NCBI RefSeq assembly: GCF_007667425.1
Contig: NZ_VDRC01000002.1
Coordinates: 955,072-1,019,071 of the forward strand
Direction of reading: 5' to 3'
Source of the DNA: Microbacterium sp. 1.5R
GTDB taxonomy: Bacteria > Actinomycetota > Actinomycetes > Actinomycetales > Microbacteriaceae
Length of the DNA: 64,000 nt
Made by a program: the position numbers and the translations under genes
The notes under the pieces: model-generated
What the model was told of the DNA's origin: nothing
Seen by the model: only the letters and a program-made list of their open reading frames with translations
The model's database searches: none
Part shown: in pieces, positions 53,537 through 63,552 of the stretch
How the letters are laid out: each line of letters opens with the position of its first letter
Position numbering within the stretch: the stretch's first letter is position 1

Positions 53537-55366
53537 TCAGCTCTTGTGGCGGGGCTTGCGCGCCGGGCGGTCGTCGCGGGCCGGGCGGTCGTCGCGACGG
53601 TCGTACCGCGGGCGGTCGTCACGGCGCTCGAAGCGGTCACGGTCGCCGTCGCGCGGTGCGCGACGGGCGCCCGGACCCCGGTCGGGCTTGATCTCGATCA
53701 GGCGTCCGGAGATGCGCGTGTCTCGCAGCTTCTCCAGCACTGCGGGGTCGAGCTTCGCGGGCAGCTCGACGATCGAGAAGTCCGGCCGGATGTTGATCGC
53801 GCCGAAGTCGTCGCGGCCCAGACCGCCCTCGTTCGCGAGCGCGCCGACGATCTGCCGGGGCTCGACACGGTGGCGGCGCCCGACCTCGATGCGGTAGGCG
53901 GTGTAGTCGCCGCGACCGCGACGCTCGCGCGGCTCGCGATTCTCACGCGGCTCACGCGTCGCACGATCGCGCGGCGGACGGTTGTCGTACTCGACCGCCT
54001 TCGCCAGAGCGTCGTCCTCCGGATCGAGAAGCAGCGGCTGGTCTCCCTGCGCGACGACGGCGAGTGCCGCGGCGACATCGGCCTCCGGCACATCGTGGTT
54101 CCGCACGTAGTGGGCGATGATGTCGCGGAACTTCTCGATGCGTCCGCTCTCTCCGAGTGCCGCCGTGATCGCGTCGTCGAAGCGGGCGAGGCGCGTCGTG
54201 TTGACGTCCTCCGTCGTCGGCAGCTGCATCTGCGTCGGCTGCTGACGCGTGGCCTTCTCGATGTGCTTCAGCAGGTAGCGCTCGCGCGGAGTGATGAAAC
54301 TGATCGCATCGCCCGTGCGTCCGGCACGGCCCGTGCGGCCGATCCGGTGCACGTAGGACTCCGTGTCGGTGGGGATGTCGAAGTTCACGACATGGCTGAT
54401 CCGCTCGACGTCGAGACCACGCGCCGCGACATCCGTGGCGACGAGGATGTCGAGCTTGCCGTCCTTGAGCTGGTTGACGCTGCGCTCGCGCTGCACCTGC
54501 GGGACGTCTCCGTTGATCGCGGCGGCCGAGTAGCCGCGGGCGCGGAGCTTCTCGGCCAGAGTCTCGGTCTCATTCTTGGTGCGGACGAACACGATCATGC
54601 CGTCGAAGTTCTCGACCTCGAGGATGCGGGTGAGCGCATCGACTTTCTGGGCGTAGGACACGACCAGGTAGCGCTGTGTGATGTTGGTGTTCGTCGCGGT
54701 CTTCGACTTGATGGTGATCTCTTCGGGATCACGCAGGTACTGCTGCGCGAGACGACGGATCTGCGCGGGCATCGTGGCCGAGAAGAGGGCGACCTGCTTC
54801 TCGACGGGGGTCTGCGCCAGGATCTGCTCGACGTCTTCGGCGAAGCCCATCTTGAGCATCTCGTCGGCCTCGTCGAGCACGAGGTACTGGAGCTCGGACA
54901 GGTCGAGCGTGCCCTTGGCGAGGTGGTCCATGATGCGGCCGGGTGTGCCGACCACGACGTGCACGCCGCGACGGAGTGCCGACAGCTGCACGCCGTAGCC
55001 CTGACCGCCGTAGACGGGCAGTACGTGCACGCCCTTCATCTTCGAGGCGTACGACTCGAACGCCTCGCAGACCTGGAGCGCGAGCTCGCGAGTGGGAGCG
55101 AGCACGAGAGCCTGCGGCGTCTTCTGTGCGACGTCGAGGCGCTCGAGCACCGGAAGGGCGAAGGCAGCCGTCTTGCCGGTGCCGGTCTGCGCCATGCCGA
55201 CGACGTCGCGACCCGAGAGGAGGGTCGGGATGGTCGCGGCCTGAATCGGGGAGGGGGTCTCGTATCCGAGATCCTTGATGGACTTGAGGACCGGCCCGGT
55301 GATTCCGAGCTCCTCGAATCCGGGTGTCGAGGGGGCGTCGGTGGGCGCGGAGTCTTCAGGAGTCAC
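53537..55366 (-). CDS. DEAD-box RNA helicase (CsdA/DeaD-like)
   Basis: 609 residues. Helicase motifs are all present: Q motif (GFEELGITGPVLKSIKDLGY), I (AQTGTGKTAAF), II (VLDEADEML), III (FSATMP) and VI (HRIGRTGRAG). A DbpA-like RNA-binding domain (TAYRIEVGRRHRVEPRQIVG) is followed by an Arg/Asp-rich tail (DRDRFERRDDRPRYDRRDD). It probably remodels rRNA or mRNA, often under cold. Start GTG at 55366 with TACCCT six bases upstream. Confidence 0.95.
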   Translation of the reverse strand: MTPEDSAPTDAPSTPGFEELGITGPVLKSIKDLGYETPSPIQAATIPTLLSGRDVVGMAQTGTGKTAAFALPVLERLDVAQKTPQALVLAPTRELALQVCEAFESYASKMKGVHVLPVYGGQGYGVQLSALRRGVHVVVGTPGRIMDHLAKGTLDLSELQYLVLDEADEMLKMGFAEDVEQILAQTPVEKQVALFSATMPAQIRRLAQQYLRDPEEITIKSKTATNTNITQRYLVVSYAQKVDALTRILEVENFDGMIVFVRTKNETETLAEKLRARGYSAAAINGDVPQVQRERSVNQLKDGKLDILVATDVAARGLDVERISHVVNFDIPTDTESYVHRIGRTGRAGRTGDAISFITPRERYLLKHIEKATRQQPTQMQLPTTEDVNTTRLARFDDAITAALGESGRIEKFRDIIAHYVRNHDVPEADVAAALAVVAQGDQPLLLDPEDDALAKAVEYDNRPPRDRATREPRENREPRERRGRGDYTAYRIEVGRRHRVEPRQIVGALANEGGLGRDDFGAINIRPDFSIVELPAKLDPAVLEKLRDTRISGRLIEIKPDRGPGARRAPRDGDRDRFERRDDRPRYDRRDDRPARDDRPARKPRHKS

Positions 55367-55372
55367 TGATCA

Positions 55373-55378
55373 AGGGTA
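55373..55378 (-). promoter_or_regulatory. Helicase -10, leaderless start
   Basis: Minus-strand TACCCT ends six bases before the GTG at 55366. Confidence 0.5.
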
Positions 55379-55412
55379 GCGTCTCGTCGCAGACTCCGCC
55401 TGTGAGCTCGGA

Positions 55413-57113
55413 TCAGGACCCGCCGGTGAGAGCCACGAGCTTCTCCTTGACCTGACGGCGCAGCACTTTGCCGATCAACGACTTCGGCAGCTCGTCGACG
55501 ACGAAGATGCGTCGAGGGACCTTATACGGCGTCAGAATGCCGCGTGCGAACGCGCGGATCGCGTCGACGTCGATGCCCGCAGCGGGGTCGACGACGATCG
55601 CCGCCACGACCTCCTCACCGGAGTGCGCGCTGGGAAGGCCGATGACCGCGGCATCCACCACCTCGGGGTGCTGACGAAGTGCGTTCTCCACCTCGGTGGG
55701 GGCCACGTTGAAGCCGCCGGTGATGATGAGCTCCTTGATGCGGTCGACGATGCGGATGAACCCGCCCTCATCGATCGTCACGATGTCACCCGTGCGGAAC
55801 CAGTCGTCGACGAAGACCGCTTCGGTCTCCTCCGGTTTGCCGTAGTAGCCGGAGAACACCTGGGGCCCTCGAACCAGCAGCTCGCCGGCGGACCCGGCCG
55901 GCACATCGACCGCGGGGTTCTCCGGGTCGACGACGCGGCACTCGGTCCCGGGGAGCGGGAGCCCCACGGTGCCTGGCACACGGTTGTCGGCTACGGGGTT
56001 GGCCATGAGCACGGGGGAGCACTCGCTGAGACCGTACCCCTCGACGAGGTAGCCGTGAGTGGCTGCCTCGAAGGGCACGACGAGGTCGTGCGGCAGGGCC
56101 ATGGCGCCGGAGATGGCGACCTCCACGCCGTCGAGAGAGACGCCGGCGTCGGTCGCGGCGGTCAGCAGCCGGTCGGCGATCGGGGGGACGAGAGGGAGGA
56201 AGGTCGCCGGATGCTTCTTCATGACATCGAGTACCAGCGAGGGCTCGAACTTGGGGAACAGCACGAGTCGCGCGCCCATCGACATGGCGAAGGTCAGACA
56301 GAGAGTGAGCCCATACGCGTGGAACATCGGGAGTACGGCGTACACGACGCAGCCCTTGCCGCGCTGGATCGAGGGGACCCATGCCTGTGCTTGAGCGGCG
56401 TTAGCGAGGAGATTCCGGTGGGTGAGGGCCGCTCCCTTCGGGGTGCCGGTGGTGCCGGAGGTGTACTGGATGATCGCCAGGTCATCGGTCGACGGCCGGG
56501 GGTGGGACGCGGAGAGGGGCGCGGATTCCACGAGCGTCTCCCAGGTCACGGTTCCCCGGACCCGCTCGGTCAGCGCCGCGCGGGACTCGCGGGCCTTCGC
56601 GACCGGGAGCCGGAGGGCGGCGCGGGTGAAGAACGGCATCGCGCGCGTGACGTCGACGGAGATGAGGTTCGACACGGCGAGATCCGCCGGGAAGTCCTGC
56701 ACCGTCGAGACGACCTTGTTCCAGACGATCGCGTGCGTCGCACCGTGGTCCTCGAACTGCTTGCGAAGCTCACGCGGCGTGTAGAGCGGGTTGTGCTCGA
56801 CGACGACGGCTCCGAGCCGGAGCACCGCGTAGAAAGCCACGATGTGCTGCGGGCAGTTCGGCAGCACGATCGCCACGGGGTCTCCTGCGCGCACGCCGAG
56901 GTCACGCAGACCGGATGCCGCGCGGTCGATCGCCGCCTGCAGCTGCGCGTAACTGGTCTCCCGTCCGAAGAACTGCAGAGCCGGATCGTCGGGGTAGTCG
57001 CGGGCCGAGGCGGCGACGATGTCGATCAGCGATCCCGAGACCGGTGCGAGGTCGTCTGGCACGCCGTCGGCGTAGCTGGCGATCCACGGGCGAGGGGGCT
57101 CATACGTGCTCAC
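55413..57113 (-). CDS. Long-chain acyl-CoA synthetase (AMP-forming)
   Basis: 566 residues of the ANL superfamily. The P-loop-like motif IQYTSGTTGTPKGAALTHRN, the YGLSECSP motif A5, the GDIVTIDEGGF and IKELIITGGFNVAPTEVE blocks and the C-terminal catalytic Lys (PKSLIGKVLRRQVKEKL) are intact. It activates fatty acids with CoA and ATP. Start GTG at 57113 with TATGCT six bases upstream (57120-57125). Divergent from gatC. Confidence 0.92.
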   Translation of the reverse strand: MSTYEPPRPWIASYADGVPDDLAPVSGSLIDIVAASARDYPDDPALQFFGRETSYAQLQAAIDRAASGLRDLGVRAGDPVAIVLPNCPQHIVAFYAVLRLGAVVVEHNPLYTPRELRKQFEDHGATHAIVWNKVVSTVQDFPADLAVSNLISVDVTRAMPFFTRAALRLPVAKARESRAALTERVRGTVTWETLVESAPLSASHPRPSTDDLAIIQYTSGTTGTPKGAALTHRNLLANAAQAQAWVPSIQRGKGCVVYAVLPMFHAYGLTLCLTFAMSMGARLVLFPKFEPSLVLDVMKKHPATFLPLVPPIADRLLTAATDAGVSLDGVEVAISGAMALPHDLVVPFEAATHGYLVEGYGLSECSPVLMANPVADNRVPGTVGLPLPGTECRVVDPENPAVDVPAGSAGELLVRGPQVFSGYYGKPEETEAVFVDDWFRTGDIVTIDEGGFIRIVDRIKELIITGGFNVAPTEVENALRQHPEVVDAAVIGLPSAHSGEEVVAAIVVDPAAGIDVDAIRAFARGILTPYKVPRRIFVVDELPKSLIGKVLRRQVKEKLVALTGGS

Positions 57114-57119
57114 GTGCCC

Positions 57120-57125
57120 AGCATA
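57120..57125 (-). promoter_or_regulatory. Acyl-CoA synthetase -10, leaderless start
   Basis: Minus-strand TATGCT ends six bases before the GTG at 57113. Confidence 0.5.
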
Positions 57126-57169
57126 GGGCGGGGGCCGACGCGACTGCGGGAGCCGGCTCGCGCGCGAAC

Positions 57170-57175
57170 TAGACT
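57170..57175 (+). promoter_or_regulatory. gatCAB -10, leaderless start
   Basis: TAGACT ends six bases before the gatC GTG at 57182. The GGAGGG between them is too close to the GTG to be a normal ribosome-binding site. Confidence 0.5.
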
Positions 57176-57181
57176 GGAGGG

Positions 57182-57481
57182 GTGTCTGAAATCACCCCTG
57201 ATCTTGTGCGCCATCTCGGCGTGCTCGCGCGCATCCAGCTGAACGACGACGAGGTGACGGTGCTCACCGGCCAGCTCGACGCCATCGTCGACAACATCGC
57301 GAAGGTGTCGGAGGTGGCCACGGCGGACGTCGCGGCGACGAGCCATCCGATCCCGCTGAGCAACGTCTTCCGTCCCGATGTGGTCGGTGAGACTCTCACG
57401 CACGAGCAGGTGCTCCAGAACGCGCCGGACCAGGCCGACGGCCGGTTCCGCGTCACCGCGATCCTGGGAGAAGAGCAGTGA
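57182..57481 (+). CDS. gatC: Asp-tRNA(Asn)/Glu-tRNA(Gln) amidotransferase subunit C
   Basis: 99 residues. The small structural subunit that wraps GatA and GatB. Recognised from [20 protein letters not shown] at the N terminus, [15 protein letters not shown] and the C-terminal [14 protein letters not shown]. First gene of gatCAB; the stop overlaps the gatA GTG by four bases. Confidence 0.95.
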   Translation: MSEITPDLVRHLGVLARIQLNDDEVTVLTGQLDAIVDNIAKVSEVATADVAATSHPIPLSNVFRPDVVGETLTHEQVLQNAPDQADGRFRVTAILGEEQ

Positions 57482-58995
57482 GCGACATCATCCGCCTGAC
57501 CGCAGCCGAGCTCGCCGAGAAGCTCTCGTCGCGCGAGATCTCCAGTGTCGAGGCCACGCAGGCTCACCTCGACCGGATCGCCGCCGTGGACGGCGACGTC
57601 CATGCCTTCCTTCACGTGAACGAGGGCGCGATCGCCGCGGCCTCCGAGATCGACGCCCGTCGCGCGGCGGGCGAGCAGCTCGGCCCGATCGCCGGCGTCC
57701 CGCTCGCGATCAAGGACGTGCTGGTCACCACCGACCAGCCGACGACCAGCGGCTCGCGGATCCTCGAGGGGTATCGCTCGCCGTACGACGCCACGGTCGT
57801 CGCGCGGTCTCGCGCCGCGGGCCTCGTGCCGCTCGGCAAGACGAACATGGACGAGTTCGCCATGGGGTCGTCGACCGAGCACTCCGCATACGGACCGACC
57901 CGGAACCCGTGGGACCTCGACCGGATCCCCGGCGGTTCCGGCGGGGGCTCGGCAGCAGCAGTCGCGGCGTTCGAGGCCCCGCTCGCGCTCGGGTCCGACA
58001 CCGGTGGATCGATCCGTCAGCCCGCACACGTCACCGGAACCGTCGGCGTGAAGCCCACCTACGGCGGCGTGAGCCGTTACGGCGCGATCGCGCTGGCGTC
58101 GAGCCTCGACCAGGTCGGTCCGGTCACCCGCACGGTGCTCGACGCCGGGCTGCTGCACGACGCGATCGGCGGTCATGACCCGAAGGACGCGACCTCGCTC
58201 ACCGACACCTGGCCGTCGTTCGCCGATGCCGCCCGCGAGGGTGCACGGGGCGACGTCCTCAAGGGGCTCAAGATCGGTGTCATCCGCGAGCTTCCCGACA
58301 GCGGCTTCCAGCCCGGCGTCGCGGAGTCCTTCCGCAGCGCTCTCGCGCTCATGGAAGCCCAGGGCGCGGAGATCGTCGAGATCGGCGCCCCGCACTTCGA
58401 GTACGGCGTGGCCGCGTACTACCTGATCCTCCCCGCCGAGGCGTCGAGCAACCTGGCGAAGTTCGACTCCGTGCGCTTCGGCCTGCGGGTCACGCCCGAC
58501 GGCAACCCGACGGTCGAGGACGTCATGTCGGCCACCCGCGACGCCGGGTTCGGCGACGAGGTCAAGCGCCGCATCATCCTCGGCACCTACGCGCTCTCCG
58601 CGGGCTACTACGACGCCTACTACGGCAGCGCTCAGAAGGTGCGCACCCTCATCCAGCAGGACTTCGCGAACGCCTTCGCCGAGGTCGACGTCATCGCCAC
58701 GCCGTCGGCTCCGACCACGGCGTTCAAGATCGGCGAGAAGATCGACGATCCGCTGCAGATGTACCTCAACGACATCACCACGATCCCGGTGAACCTCGCC
58801 GGAGTCCCCGGGATCTCGATCCCCAGCGGCCTCGCGTCGGACGACGGGCTGCCCGTCGGCATCCAGTTCATCGCGCCGGCACGTGAGGACGCTCGCCTCT
58901 ACCGCGTGGGGGCCGCTGCCGAGACTCTGCTCGTCGACTCATGGGGGGCGCCGCTCCTCACCCGTGCACCGCAGCTCGCAGGAGGGACCCGCTGA
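57478..58995 (+). CDS. gatA: Asp-tRNA(Asn)/Glu-tRNA(Gln) amidotransferase subunit A
   Basis: 505 residues, GTG start overlapping gatC. The amidase-signature triad is present: catalytic Lys in [16 protein letters not shown], the cis-Ser and nucleophile Ser in the [20 protein letters not shown] and [17 protein letters not shown] stretches. It releases ammonia from glutamine for GatB. The TGA shares one base with the gatB ATG. Confidence 0.97.
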   Translation: MSDIIRLTAAELAEKLSSREISSVEATQAHLDRIAAVDGDVHAFLHVNEGAIAAASEIDARRAAGEQLGPIAGVPLAIKDVLVTTDQPTTSGSRILEGYRSPYDATVVARSRAAGLVPLGKTNMDEFAMGSSTEHSAYGPTRNPWDLDRIPGGSGGGSAAAVAAFEAPLALGSDTGGSIRQPAHVTGTVGVKPTYGGVSRYGAIALASSLDQVGPVTRTVLDAGLLHDAIGGHDPKDATSLTDTWPSFADAAREGARGDVLKGLKIGVIRELPDSGFQPGVAESFRSALALMEAQGAEIVEIGAPHFEYGVAAYYLILPAEASSNLAKFDSVRFGLRVTPDGNPTVEDVMSATRDAGFGDEVKRRIILGTYALSAGYYDAYYGSAQKVRTLIQQDFANAFAEVDVIATPSAPTTAFKIGEKIDDPLQMYLNDITTIPVNLAGVPGISIPSGLASDDGLPVGIQFIAPAREDARLYRVGAAAETLLVDSWGAPLLTRAPQLAGGTR

Positions 58996-60509
58996 TGGCC
59001 GCCGCCAAGCTCATGGACTTCGACAAGGCGCTCGAGCTGTTCGAGCCCGTACTCGGGTTCGAGGTGCATGTCGAGCTGAACACGACCACGAAGATGTTCT
59101 CGGATGCCCCGAACCCGGCCAACGAGCTGTACCACGCGGCCGAGCCCAACACGCTCATCGCGCCCGTCGACCTCGGACTGCCCGGTTCGCTCCCGGTGGT
59201 GAACGAGACGGCGATCCGCTCATCGATCAGCCTCGGCCTGGCACTCGGGTGCTCCATCGCGGAGTCCAGCCGATTCGCGCGGAAGAACTACTTCTACCCC
59301 GATCTCGGCAAGAACTACCAGATCTCGCAGTACGACGAGCCGATCGCCTTCGAGGGTTCGGTCGAGGTCGAGCTCGAGGACGGCACGATCATCCAGGTGC
59401 CGATCGAGCGTGCCCACATGGAGGAGGACGCCGGCAAGCTCACCCACATGGGTGGAGCGACAGGACGCATCCAGGGGGCGGAGTACTCGCTCGTCGACTA
59501 CAACCGCGCGGGTGTCCCGCTCGTCGAGATCGTGACGAAGACCATCTTCGGCACCGAGCACCGTGCCCCCGAGGTCGCGAAGGCGTACGTGGCGGCGATC
59601 CGCGACATCGTCCGGGGTCTCGGCATCTCCGAGGCGCGTCTCGAACGCGGCAACCTGCGCTGCGACGCCAACGTGTCACTTCGTCCGCGCGGGGTCGAGA
59701 AGCTCGGTACGCGCACGGAGACGAAGAACGTCAACTCGATGCGCTCCGTGGAGCGCGCCGTCCGCTATGAGATCCAGCGTCAGGCGCAGATCCTCGCCGA
59801 CGGCGGCACGATCACCCAGGAGACGCGGCACTGGCACGAGGACACCGGCACGACCTCGCCGGGGCGTCCGAAGTCGGATGCCGATGACTACCGGTACTTC
59901 CCCGAACCCGACCTGCTGCCGGTCGAGCCCGCCGCTGAGCTGATCGAGGAACTGCGTGCGGCTCTGCCGGAGCAGCCGGTCGCTCGGCGCCGCCGCCTGA
60001 TGGCGGAGTGGGGCTTCACGGACCTGGAGTTCCAGGACGTACGCAACGGCGGTCTGGTCGAGGTCGTCGAGGCGACCGTCGCTGCCGGCGCCACCCCGGC
60101 GACCGCTCGCAAGTGGTGGACGGGTGAGATCACACGTCTCGCGAACGCCCAGGAGAAGGACGCGACCGAGCTCGTGTCGCCCGAGAACGTCGCTGCGCTG
60201 CAGAAGCTCGTCGACGCGGGAACGCTCACCGACAAGCTCGCACGTCAGGTTCTCGAGGGAGTCATCGCCGGCGAGGGCGCGCCGCAGCAGGTCGTCGATG
60301 CGCGCGGTCTCGCCGTCGTCTCGGACGATGGAGCCCTGATCGCCGCGATCGACGAAGCGCTCGCTGCGCAACCCGACATCCTCGCGAAGATCAAGGACGG
60401 CAAGGTGCAGGCAGCCGGCGCGGTCATCGGCGCCGTCATGAAGGCGATGAAGGGCCAGGCCGACGCCGCGCGCGTGCGTGAGCTGGTCCTCGAGCGCGCC
60501 GCGCAGTGA
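58995..60509 (+). CDS. gatB: Asp-tRNA(Asn)/Glu-tRNA(Gln) amidotransferase subunit B
   Basis: 504 residues from the ATG at 58995 (overlap TGATG with gatA). It transamidates mischarged Glu- or Asp-tRNA. Core blocks: [51 protein letters not shown] [20 protein letters not shown], and EVVTKT-like [12 protein letters not shown]. The C-terminal YqeY-like tail ([19 protein letters not shown]) is intact. A hairpin terminator follows. Confidence 0.97.
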   Translation: MAAAKLMDFDKALELFEPVLGFEVHVELNTTTKMFSDAPNPANELYHAAEPNTLIAPVDLGLPGSLPVVNETAIRSSISLGLALGCSIAESSRFARKNYFYPDLGKNYQISQYDEPIAFEGSVEVELEDGTIIQVPIERAHMEEDAGKLTHMGGATGRIQGAEYSLVDYNRAGVPLVEIVTKTIFGTEHRAPEVAKAYVAAIRDIVRGLGISEARLERGNLRCDANVSLRPRGVEKLGTRTETKNVNSMRSVERAVRYEIQRQAQILADGGTITQETRHWHEDTGTTSPGRPKSDADDYRYFPEPDLLPVEPAAELIEELRAALPEQPVARRRRLMAEWGFTDLEFQDVRNGGLVEVVEATVAAGATPATARKWWTGEITRLANAQEKDATELVSPENVAALQKLVDAGTLTDKLARQVLEGVIAGEGAPQQVVDARGLAVVSDDGALIAAIDEALAAQPDILAKIKDGKVQAAGAVIGAVMKAMKGQADAARVRELVLERAAQ

Positions 60510-60513
60510 CCTC

Positions 60514-60547
60514 GCGGGCTCGGCTGTTCGACGGCCGCCGAGCCCGC
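60514..60547 (+). terminator. Hairpin terminator after gatB
   Basis: Perfect 11-bp arms GCGGGCTCGGC (60514-60524) and GCCGAGCCCGC (60537-60547) with a 12-nt loop, four bases after the gatB stop. No T-run. Confidence 0.7.
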
Positions 60548-60581
60548 GCCTCATGTCGGTGGCCCGAGGAAGGATGGTCTG

Positions 60582-61838
60582 ATGGGTCACGGTGACGGCA
60601 GAGGACGTCTCGTGTCGACGGCGGATGCCGACGACACGGGAACGGGCATCCTGCACGTCGACATGGACGCCTTCTACGCCGCCGTCGAGGTGCTCGACGA
60701 TCCGTCGCTCCGCGGGCTGCCGTTGATCATCGGCTCGCCCGACGGACGCTCCGTGGTGTCGAGCGCGTCCTACGAGGCGCGACGATACGGCGTGCGCTCC
60801 GCCATGCCCGTGTCTCAGGCGTTGCGGCTCTGCCCCTCGGCACGCGTCGTGCCGCCGCATTTCCACCGGTACCAGGCCGTATCGCGTCAGGTCATGGCGA
60901 TCTTCGAATCGATCACCCCGCTCGTCGAGCCGCTCTCGGTCGATGAGGCGTTCCTCGACGTTCGCGGCGTGCGCAGACTGTGGGGGAGTCCGGTCCGCGT
61001 GGCGGAGCTGGTCCGGCGCCGGGTGCTCGACGAGGTCGGCATCACCTGCAGCGTGGGCGTCGCGTCGACCAAGCACGTGGCGAAGATGGCATCGACCATC
61101 GCCAAACCCGACGGGATGCTCGTCGTCGCCGAGGCCGACACGCAGACGTTCCTGGATCCGCGGCCGGTCCGAGCGCTGTGGGGGGTCGGACCTAAGGCTG
61201 CGGAAGCGCTCGAAGGGCGCGGCATCCGCACGATCCGCGACATCAGAGAGTCATCGCGCGACATGCTCGACCGCGCGGTCGGAGCGGCCCTCGGCGCGCG
61301 ACTGTCGCAGCTCGCCCGCGGTGAGGATGCCAGGGCGGTCGAGACGGAACGCGTCGAAAAGAGCATCGGCCACGAGGAGACGTTCGAGACCGACATCACC
61401 GACCGTGAGTTCCTGAAGGCGGAACTCCTGCGGCTGGCGGACCGGGTCGCCGCGAGGCTCCGCAAGGCGGAGTGGGAGACCGGTACGGTGTCGATCAAGA
61501 TCCGCTTCGACGACTTCCGCACGCTCACGCGATCGCAGACCCTTCCCGAGCCCACAGCAGTCGGCCAGCGCATCGGAGAGGCTGCGCAGATCCTGTTCGC
61601 GCAGATCGATCGACGCGACCCGGTGCGGCTCGTCGGTGTGCGGGCGGAGAAGCTCCGGCCGGCGGGCGCAGGCGGTATCGGTCTGTGGGACGAGGACGAG
61701 GACTGGCGGCGGGTCGAGGGTGCCATGGACGACGCCGTCGCCCGCTTCGGCTCCGCGACGATCACGCGTGCGCGACATCTCGGGCGCGGGGACGGACGCG
61801 GCGCAGCCCAGCATCCGAAGGCCCACGGCGTCGATTGA
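60582..61838 (+). CDS. dinB: DNA polymerase IV (Y family)
   Basis: 418 residues. Translesion DNA polymerase. The catalytic acidic residues are in ILHVDMDAFYAAVEV and SVDEAFLDVRGV; the fingers YEARRYGVRSAMPVSQAL and the little-finger domain (RVEKSIGHEETFETDITDRE) follow. GAGGAAGGA precedes the ATG at 60582; a GTG at 60612 is an alternative. The C terminus lacks an obvious beta-clamp QxxLF motif by eye. Confidence 0.93.
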   Translation: MGHGDGRGRLVSTADADDTGTGILHVDMDAFYAAVEVLDDPSLRGLPLIIGSPDGRSVVSSASYEARRYGVRSAMPVSQALRLCPSARVVPPHFHRYQAVSRQVMAIFESITPLVEPLSVDEAFLDVRGVRRLWGSPVRVAELVRRRVLDEVGITCSVGVASTKHVAKMASTIAKPDGMLVVAEADTQTFLDPRPVRALWGVGPKAAEALEGRGIRTIRDIRESSRDMLDRAVGAALGARLSQLARGEDARAVETERVEKSIGHEETFETDITDREFLKAELLRLADRVAARLRKAEWETGTVSIKIRFDDFRTLTRSQTLPEPTAVGQRIGEAAQILFAQIDRRDPVRLVGVRAEKLRPAGAGGIGLWDEDEDWRRVEGAMDDAVARFGSATITRARHLGRGDGRGAAQHPKAHGVD

Positions 61839-61863
61839 CCCTGCGCGGCGACGGTGCCTGGAC

Positions 61864-61869
61864 TAGCGT
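61864..61869 (+). promoter_or_regulatory. -10 element, leaderless start
   Basis: TAGCGT ends six bases before the ATG at 61876. Confidence 0.45.
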
Positions 61870-61875
61870 GGACCC

Positions 61876-62193
61876 ATGCCCAACATTGCACTGGAACTCG
61901 GAAAACAGGCCGCGTCGTTCGGGGTCAAGACCGCCTACGGTGAGCCGCAGGACGTCGACGGCGTGAGCATCACTCCCGTGGCGTTCACCTACTCCGGCTT
62001 CGGCGGAGGAAGCGGCGACGGCGCGGAGGGCGGCGGAGGCGGTGGCGTCTCGGTACCCGTCGGAGTTTACGTGCGCCGCGAGGAGGGACTTCGGTTCGAG
62101 CCGAACATCGTGACGCTGCTCGTCGTGGCCGTCCCCTTCGTGTGGGTCGCCGGACGAGCGCTCTCCCGCATCATCCGTGCTCTCAAGAAGTGA
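61876..62193 (+). CDS. GerW/YtfJ-like small protein
   Basis: 105 residues. A glycine-rich centre (FGGGSGDGAEGGGGGGVSVP) is followed by VGVYVRREEGLRFEPN and a C-terminal hydrophobic helix (IVTLLVVAVPFVWVAGRAL) with a basic end. The Gly-rich segment followed by PVG-V-V is the pattern of GerW/YtfJ-family proteins, named for spore germination in Bacillus but present in non-sporulating actinobacteria. Function here is unknown; membrane association is likely. Confidence 0.7.
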   Translation: MPNIALELGKQAASFGVKTAYGEPQDVDGVSITPVAFTYSGFGGGSGDGAEGGGGGGVSVPVGVYVRREEGLRFEPNIVTLLVVAVPFVWVAGRALSRIIRALKK

Positions 62194-62758
62194 CGATCCG
62201 GTCGCCGTCGCTCTCGAGCGCGCCGCACAGTTCATCGTCGGCGACATCCGCGATCTCCCGGTCTCGAATCCCGTCGTTCTGATCGACGGTCGGAGCGGAG
62301 CCGGCAAGACGACTCTCGCGCGCATGCTCGTCGAGCGGTGGCCGCTGCGTGGTCCGGTCCAGTCGATCGCGCTGGACTCGCTCTATCCCGGGTGGGACGG
62401 TCTCGAGGCGGGGGTGGAGCGCGCACTCGACGGGATTCTCCGGCCCCATGGTCGAGGTCTGCTCGGCAGCTGGCGGCGGTGGGACTGGGAGAACGAAGCG
62501 GATGCCGAAAGCCACGCCGTCGATCCGGAGCAGAGCCTGCTCGTGGAGGGCAGTGGCATTCTCACGTCGGCGACCGCGACCGTCGCGGATGTGACGATCT
62601 GGGTCGAGTCGGCGGAGCAGGGGCGCAAAGCCCGAGCTCTGGCGCGAGACGGCGACACCTATCGACCGCATTGGAACCGCTGGGCCCGCCAGGAGGACGA
62701 ACATGTGCGGAGAGACGATCCCCGCGCACTCGCTACGAGGATCGTGGAAGTTCCCTGA
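62177..62758 (+). CDS. P-loop NTPase, nucleoside/uridine-kinase-like
   Basis: 193 residues, GTG start overlapping the previous gene by 17 bp. Walker A is VVLIDGRSGAGKTTLARMLV, with IALDSLYPGWDGL downstream as in uridine kinase-like enzymes, then SLLVEGSGIL as a probable Walker B-like strand and a WVESAEQGRKARALARDGD lid-like region. It probably phosphorylates a small molecule; the substrate is unknown. Confidence 0.82.
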   Translation: MLSRSDDPVAVALERAAQFIVGDIRDLPVSNPVVLIDGRSGAGKTTLARMLVERWPLRGPVQSIALDSLYPGWDGLEAGVERALDGILRPHGRGLLGSWRRWDWENEADAESHAVDPEQSLLVEGSGILTSATATVADVTIWVESAEQGRKARALARDGDTYRPHWNRWARQEDEHVRRDDPRALATRIVEVP

Positions 62759-62761
62759 GCG

Positions 62762-63256
62762 TCAGTCGAGGCTGTCGGCGGCCTGCACGACGAGTTCGAG
62801 CCGGTAGCCGAGCCAGTCGTAGATCCCGAACCGATCGTCCTGTGGGTCGTGATCGTCGTCGGAATCGATGCCCAGGCGGTCTGCGATCACGAGTCGGAGT
62901 GCGGTCAGCGTCCGCATCCACGCCGTGAGTTCCTCGCCGGTGGCGGAGACGTCGACGGGAACGAACGCGTCTTCGTCTGGGAGATCGTGGGTCGGGGTGA
63001 TCGCGGACGAGAGCGCCGTACGCACGACGATCGCGTCCTGCCGCCGCCGATCGAGGAGGTCATCGGTCGTCGCGGAACGGAAGGCCAGGGACGCCGCATC
63101 GTCGTCGGGGTACGGATTCGGAGTGAGGCGCTCGACGGCGGTGTCCGACACGTCGCGCTCGTCGCCGAGAAGCTCGATGAAGTCCTCGAGCAGCCGGGCG
63201 AGCTGGTGGCCCTCGATGGTCGCCATCTGCAGGGTCGCGCGCCGATGCCCGCTCAC
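62762..63256 (-). CDS. DUF2017 domain protein
   Basis: 164 residues. The actinobacterial DUF2017 family, recognised from EGHQLARLLEDFIELLGDER, PNPYPDDDAASLAFRSATTD and the C-terminal IYDWLGYRLELVVQAAD. It is regularly found beside clpS; its ATG overlaps the clpS stop by four bases. A role in ClpS/ClpCP-dependent proteolysis is suggested by position only. Confidence 0.88.
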   Translation of the reverse strand: MSGHRRATLQMATIEGHQLARLLEDFIELLGDERDVSDTAVERLTPNPYPDDDAASLAFRSATTDDLLDRRRQDAIVVRTALSSAITPTHDLPDEDAFVPVDVSATGEELTAWMRTLTALRLVIADRLGIDSDDDHDPQDDRFGIYDWLGYRLELVVQAADSLD

Positions 63257-63552
63257 GTCGAGGCCTTCCGCACGGTCGCCCAGAGCCCGTAGTCATGCAT
63301 CGCCTGCGCGTGCGCCTCCATGGTCTCGCGTGGACCCGTCGCGACGATCGCATGCCCGTCATGGTGGACGGCGAGCATCAGCTGCGTCGCGTGCTCGGTC
63401 GTGTATCCGAAGTACGTGCGGAACACGCGGACCACGTAGCTCATGAGGTTCACGGGGTCGTTCCACACCACCACCTCCCATGGCTGCATCGGAGACGCTG
63501 CCACGTCGATCTGCTCGTCGAGCTCGGGGCTCGCCAGCGGAGTCACGCCCAC
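63253..63552 (-). CDS. clpS: ATP-dependent Clp protease adaptor ClpS
   Basis: 99 residues. It delivers N-degron substrates to ClpC/ClpA. The conserved core WEVVVWNDPVNLMSYVVRVF, HATQLMLAVHHDGHAIVATG with the N-end-pocket Asn-Asp and His residues is present. Start GTG at 63552, with another GTG at 63546. The 5' end overlaps the metallopeptidase gene by 10 bp. Confidence 0.95.
   Translation of the reverse strand: MGVTPLASPELDEQIDVAASPMQPWEVVVWNDPVNLMSYVVRVFRTYFGYTTEHATQLMLAVHHDGHAIVATGPRETMEAHAQAMHDYGLWATVRKAST

Noticed and set aside
53408..55369. A 653-codon plus-strand open frame antisense to the DEAD-box helicase
   Set aside because: The minus-strand frame carries every helicase motif; the plus frame is low-complexity Arg/Asp/Leu sequence.
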